The notes under the pieces: model-generated
The model's input: the letters and a program-made list of their open reading frames with translations, nothing else
The model's database searches: none
What the model was told of the DNA's origin: nothing
Origin: Pterois miles
Taxonomy: Eukaryota; Chordata; Actinopteri; Perciformes; Scorpaenidae
Assembly (NCBI GenBank): GCA_947000775.1
Contig: CAMQGK010000567.1
Location: forward strand, 3,205,001-3,269,000
Direction of reading: 5' to 3'
DNA: 64,000 nt
Position numbers and translations under genes: made by a program
Shown here: piece by piece, positions 62,512 through 64,000 of the stretch
How positions within the stretch are numbered: the stretch's first letter is position 1
Layout: each line of letters opens with the position of its first letter

Positions 62512-64000
62512 ATGTTTTCCCTGTCGGAGCTGGCGCCTCTGAACCAGCATCAGAGTAGGTGTAAACTGTTGAAGCCCTGGTGGGAGGTCTTCATGGATTA
62601 CCTAGTGGTCCTGATGCTGATGGCATCTGTCCTGGCTTGTACTGAGCAGCTGTCGAGGGACCGTGTGGTGTGCATTCCCTTAGATCCACCTGTCACTGCA
62701 AACGGCAGTAATCACCGTCCCTCAACTGGTGGGGATGCATTGGCTCCATCTTCAACCCCTCCAACCCATGTTCAACTCAACATCAGCCCAAATCTTCAAT
62801 CTACAGCCCGGGGTCGACGCACACATCTGGTCTACCAGCAGTACCTTTACATTAGCCAGGTACTGTAATAATAGCCTGAGTTGTCTTTGTCATTGAAACT
62901 TATGCAATAAAACAGGTGAAACCATCTAAAAATACTGACTATTAAGTCCCTTAAAACAGCTATAATCCATATTTTCATATCAACAATGGATCATATAACT
63001 ACTTTAGCAAAAGAAGTTGTTCATAGTGATGCCCCCAGAATTATCACCCAACTCTGCAGTTCTTTTGGGTCAACCACTTTACTGTGTTTGGTTCAGTCTT
63101 ACGGTTCTCAGTATCATTTTAGGCTGCAAAAGGCAACTGTTTACAACTTAAAAGCTATAATGTCCTGCTGAATGCTACCAGCCCTGCACTAAACAGCAGG
63201 TAGATTAGTTAGCAGCAAGCTAGTGAAGCATTTAGCTGCTAAAGAATCAGATATTTCCCTTTGCGTAAGGCCGAACAACACCCCGTAGCTGTGATATAAT
63301 CACAGGTAACCCACAAGTTGCAAAACTCCTGTGAGTGGTTGAGGTTAGGCATTGACCTTCAGTGGTTAAGGTTAAGCATTGACCTTGAATAGTTAAGGTA
63401 AGACATTGACCTTAAATAGTTCAGGTTAGGCATTAATCTTGAATAGTTAAGGACAGGCATTGAGTTGGAATGGTTAAGGTTAGATGTTGACCTTGAATGG
63501 TCAAGGTTTGCCATTGACCTTGAATAGTTAAGGTTAGACATTGATCTTGAGTAGTTAAGGTTAGGTACTGCCCTTAAATAGTTAGAGTCAGGCATTGGCC
63601 TTAAATGGTTATGGTTAGGCATTAATCTCAAATAGTTACGATTAGGCATTGACCTCGAATAGTTAAGGTTTGGCATTGACCTTGAATAGTTAATGTTAGG
63701 CATTGGCCTTAAATGGTTAAGGTTAGGCATTAATCTCAAATAGGTAAGGTTAGGCATTGACCTTGAATAGTGAAGGTTAGGTGCTGACCTTGAATGGTTG
63801 AGGTCAGGATAGGTCAATGGGCAGCAAGTCTTGCAAGACTTTTTTATTTTGAAAGAGTTATTATCGCAACATGTGGGTTACCTTCTAGAATTTCACAACT
63901 TGTTTTCGCTGGCCCCAAGTGGTCAAAAAATTGATTATTGTAGGTTTAAGTGTTTATCTGCCTATCTTTCTGTCTAGGTGTGCTACCATGAGGCTTTGCC
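62512..64000 (+). CDS. lrrc8d: LRRC8-family volume-regulated anion channel subunit (LRRC8D-like), N-terminal part
   Basis: A subunit of the hexameric plasma-membrane channel that releases chloride and organic osmolytes on cell swelling. Coding exons: 62512-62859 (116 codons, phase 0) and 63978 to the window end (VCYHEAL). Start at ATG 62512, in a good context after the acceptor at 62496. Residues 1-60, MFSLSELAPLN ... KPWWEVFMDYLVVLMLM ... RVVCIPL, give the cytosolic N-terminus, first membrane helix and conserved extracellular Cys of the family. A hydrophilic extracellular loop follows (about 45 residues, N-glycosylation sites NGS and NIS), then QQYLYISQ|VCYHEALP, the conserved end of the loop. 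The start MF-SL-E and VFMDYL favour LRRC8D. LRRC8B, C and E are alternatives. The remaining helices and the leucine-rich repeats lie beyond the window. Confidence 0.88.
63340..63826. repeat. 27-bp minisatellite in the LRRC8 intron
   Basis: About 18 diverged copies of a 27-bp unit close to 'atagttaaggttaggcattg' + 'accttga', head to tail. Because 27 is a multiple of three, the minus strand stays open for 152 codons as a nine-residue repeat (MPNLNYSRS-like). Two neighbouring two-unit blocks (about 63591 and 63707) match each other better than their neighbours, a sign of higher-order copying. Judged non-coding. Confidence 0.9.

Noticed and set aside
63359..63817. 152-codon minus-strand repeat protein
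   Set aside because: Explained by a 27-bp minisatellite unit whose length is a multiple of three. No splice sites, start context or domain support it.

Overview
The window is vertebrate nuclear DNA, almost certainly from a teleost and probably a percomorph. It has intron-rich genes with GT-AG splice sites and about 0.15-2 kb of repeat-filled intron between exons. It also holds the dense mix of short DNA transposons, tRNA-derived SINEs and Tc1/hAT relics typical of such fish. There are no operons, CRISPR arrays or bacterial features.

Four genes can be built exon by exon. (1) 1257-13980, plus strand: the 3' part of a protein kinase N gene (PKN1-like), 12 exons covering the end of the regulatory region, the whole AGC kinase domain and the C-tail. 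(2) 22348-37159, plus strand: a complete betaglycan (TGF-beta receptor III) type gene, 15 coding exons and 836 residues, with an upstream non-coding exon ending at 20804 and probably a 3'UTR exon ending near 40.8 kb. (3) 47347-42873, minus strand: a complete five-exon Gfi1-type SNAG/zinc-finger repressor of 300 residues, in which fingers 1-2 are decayed and fingers 3-6 remain. (4) 62512-64000, plus strand: the first coding exon and the start of the second of an LRRC8 (volume-regulated anion channel) gene, LRRC8D-like at its N-terminus.

The combination PKN + TGFBR3/endoglin + GFI1 + LRRC8 recurs on human 1p22 (PKN2, LRRC8B/C/D, TGFBR3, GFI1) and 9q34 (PKN3, LRRC8A, ENG, GFI1B), and partly on 19p13 (PKN1, LRRC8E, TGFBR3L). 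The window therefore looks like one member of an ancient whole-genome-duplication paralogon. The genes are not a pathway. Betaglycan presents TGF-beta family ligands at the cell surface, Gfi1 represses transcription, PKN acts downstream of Rho, and LRRC8 forms a chloride/osmolyte channel.

Between genes: 13981-18838 is the kinase 3'UTR plus nested repeats. 18839-20353 is a dead Tc1-like transposon just upstream of the betaglycan first exon. 37160-42738 holds MITEs and the convergent 3' ends of betaglycan and gfi1. 47348-61900 is a gene-free stretch of repeats, including an 808-bp hAT relic with a perfect 8-bp target duplication and a SINE with a 14-bp duplication. A 27-bp minisatellite fills much of the visible LRRC8 intron.
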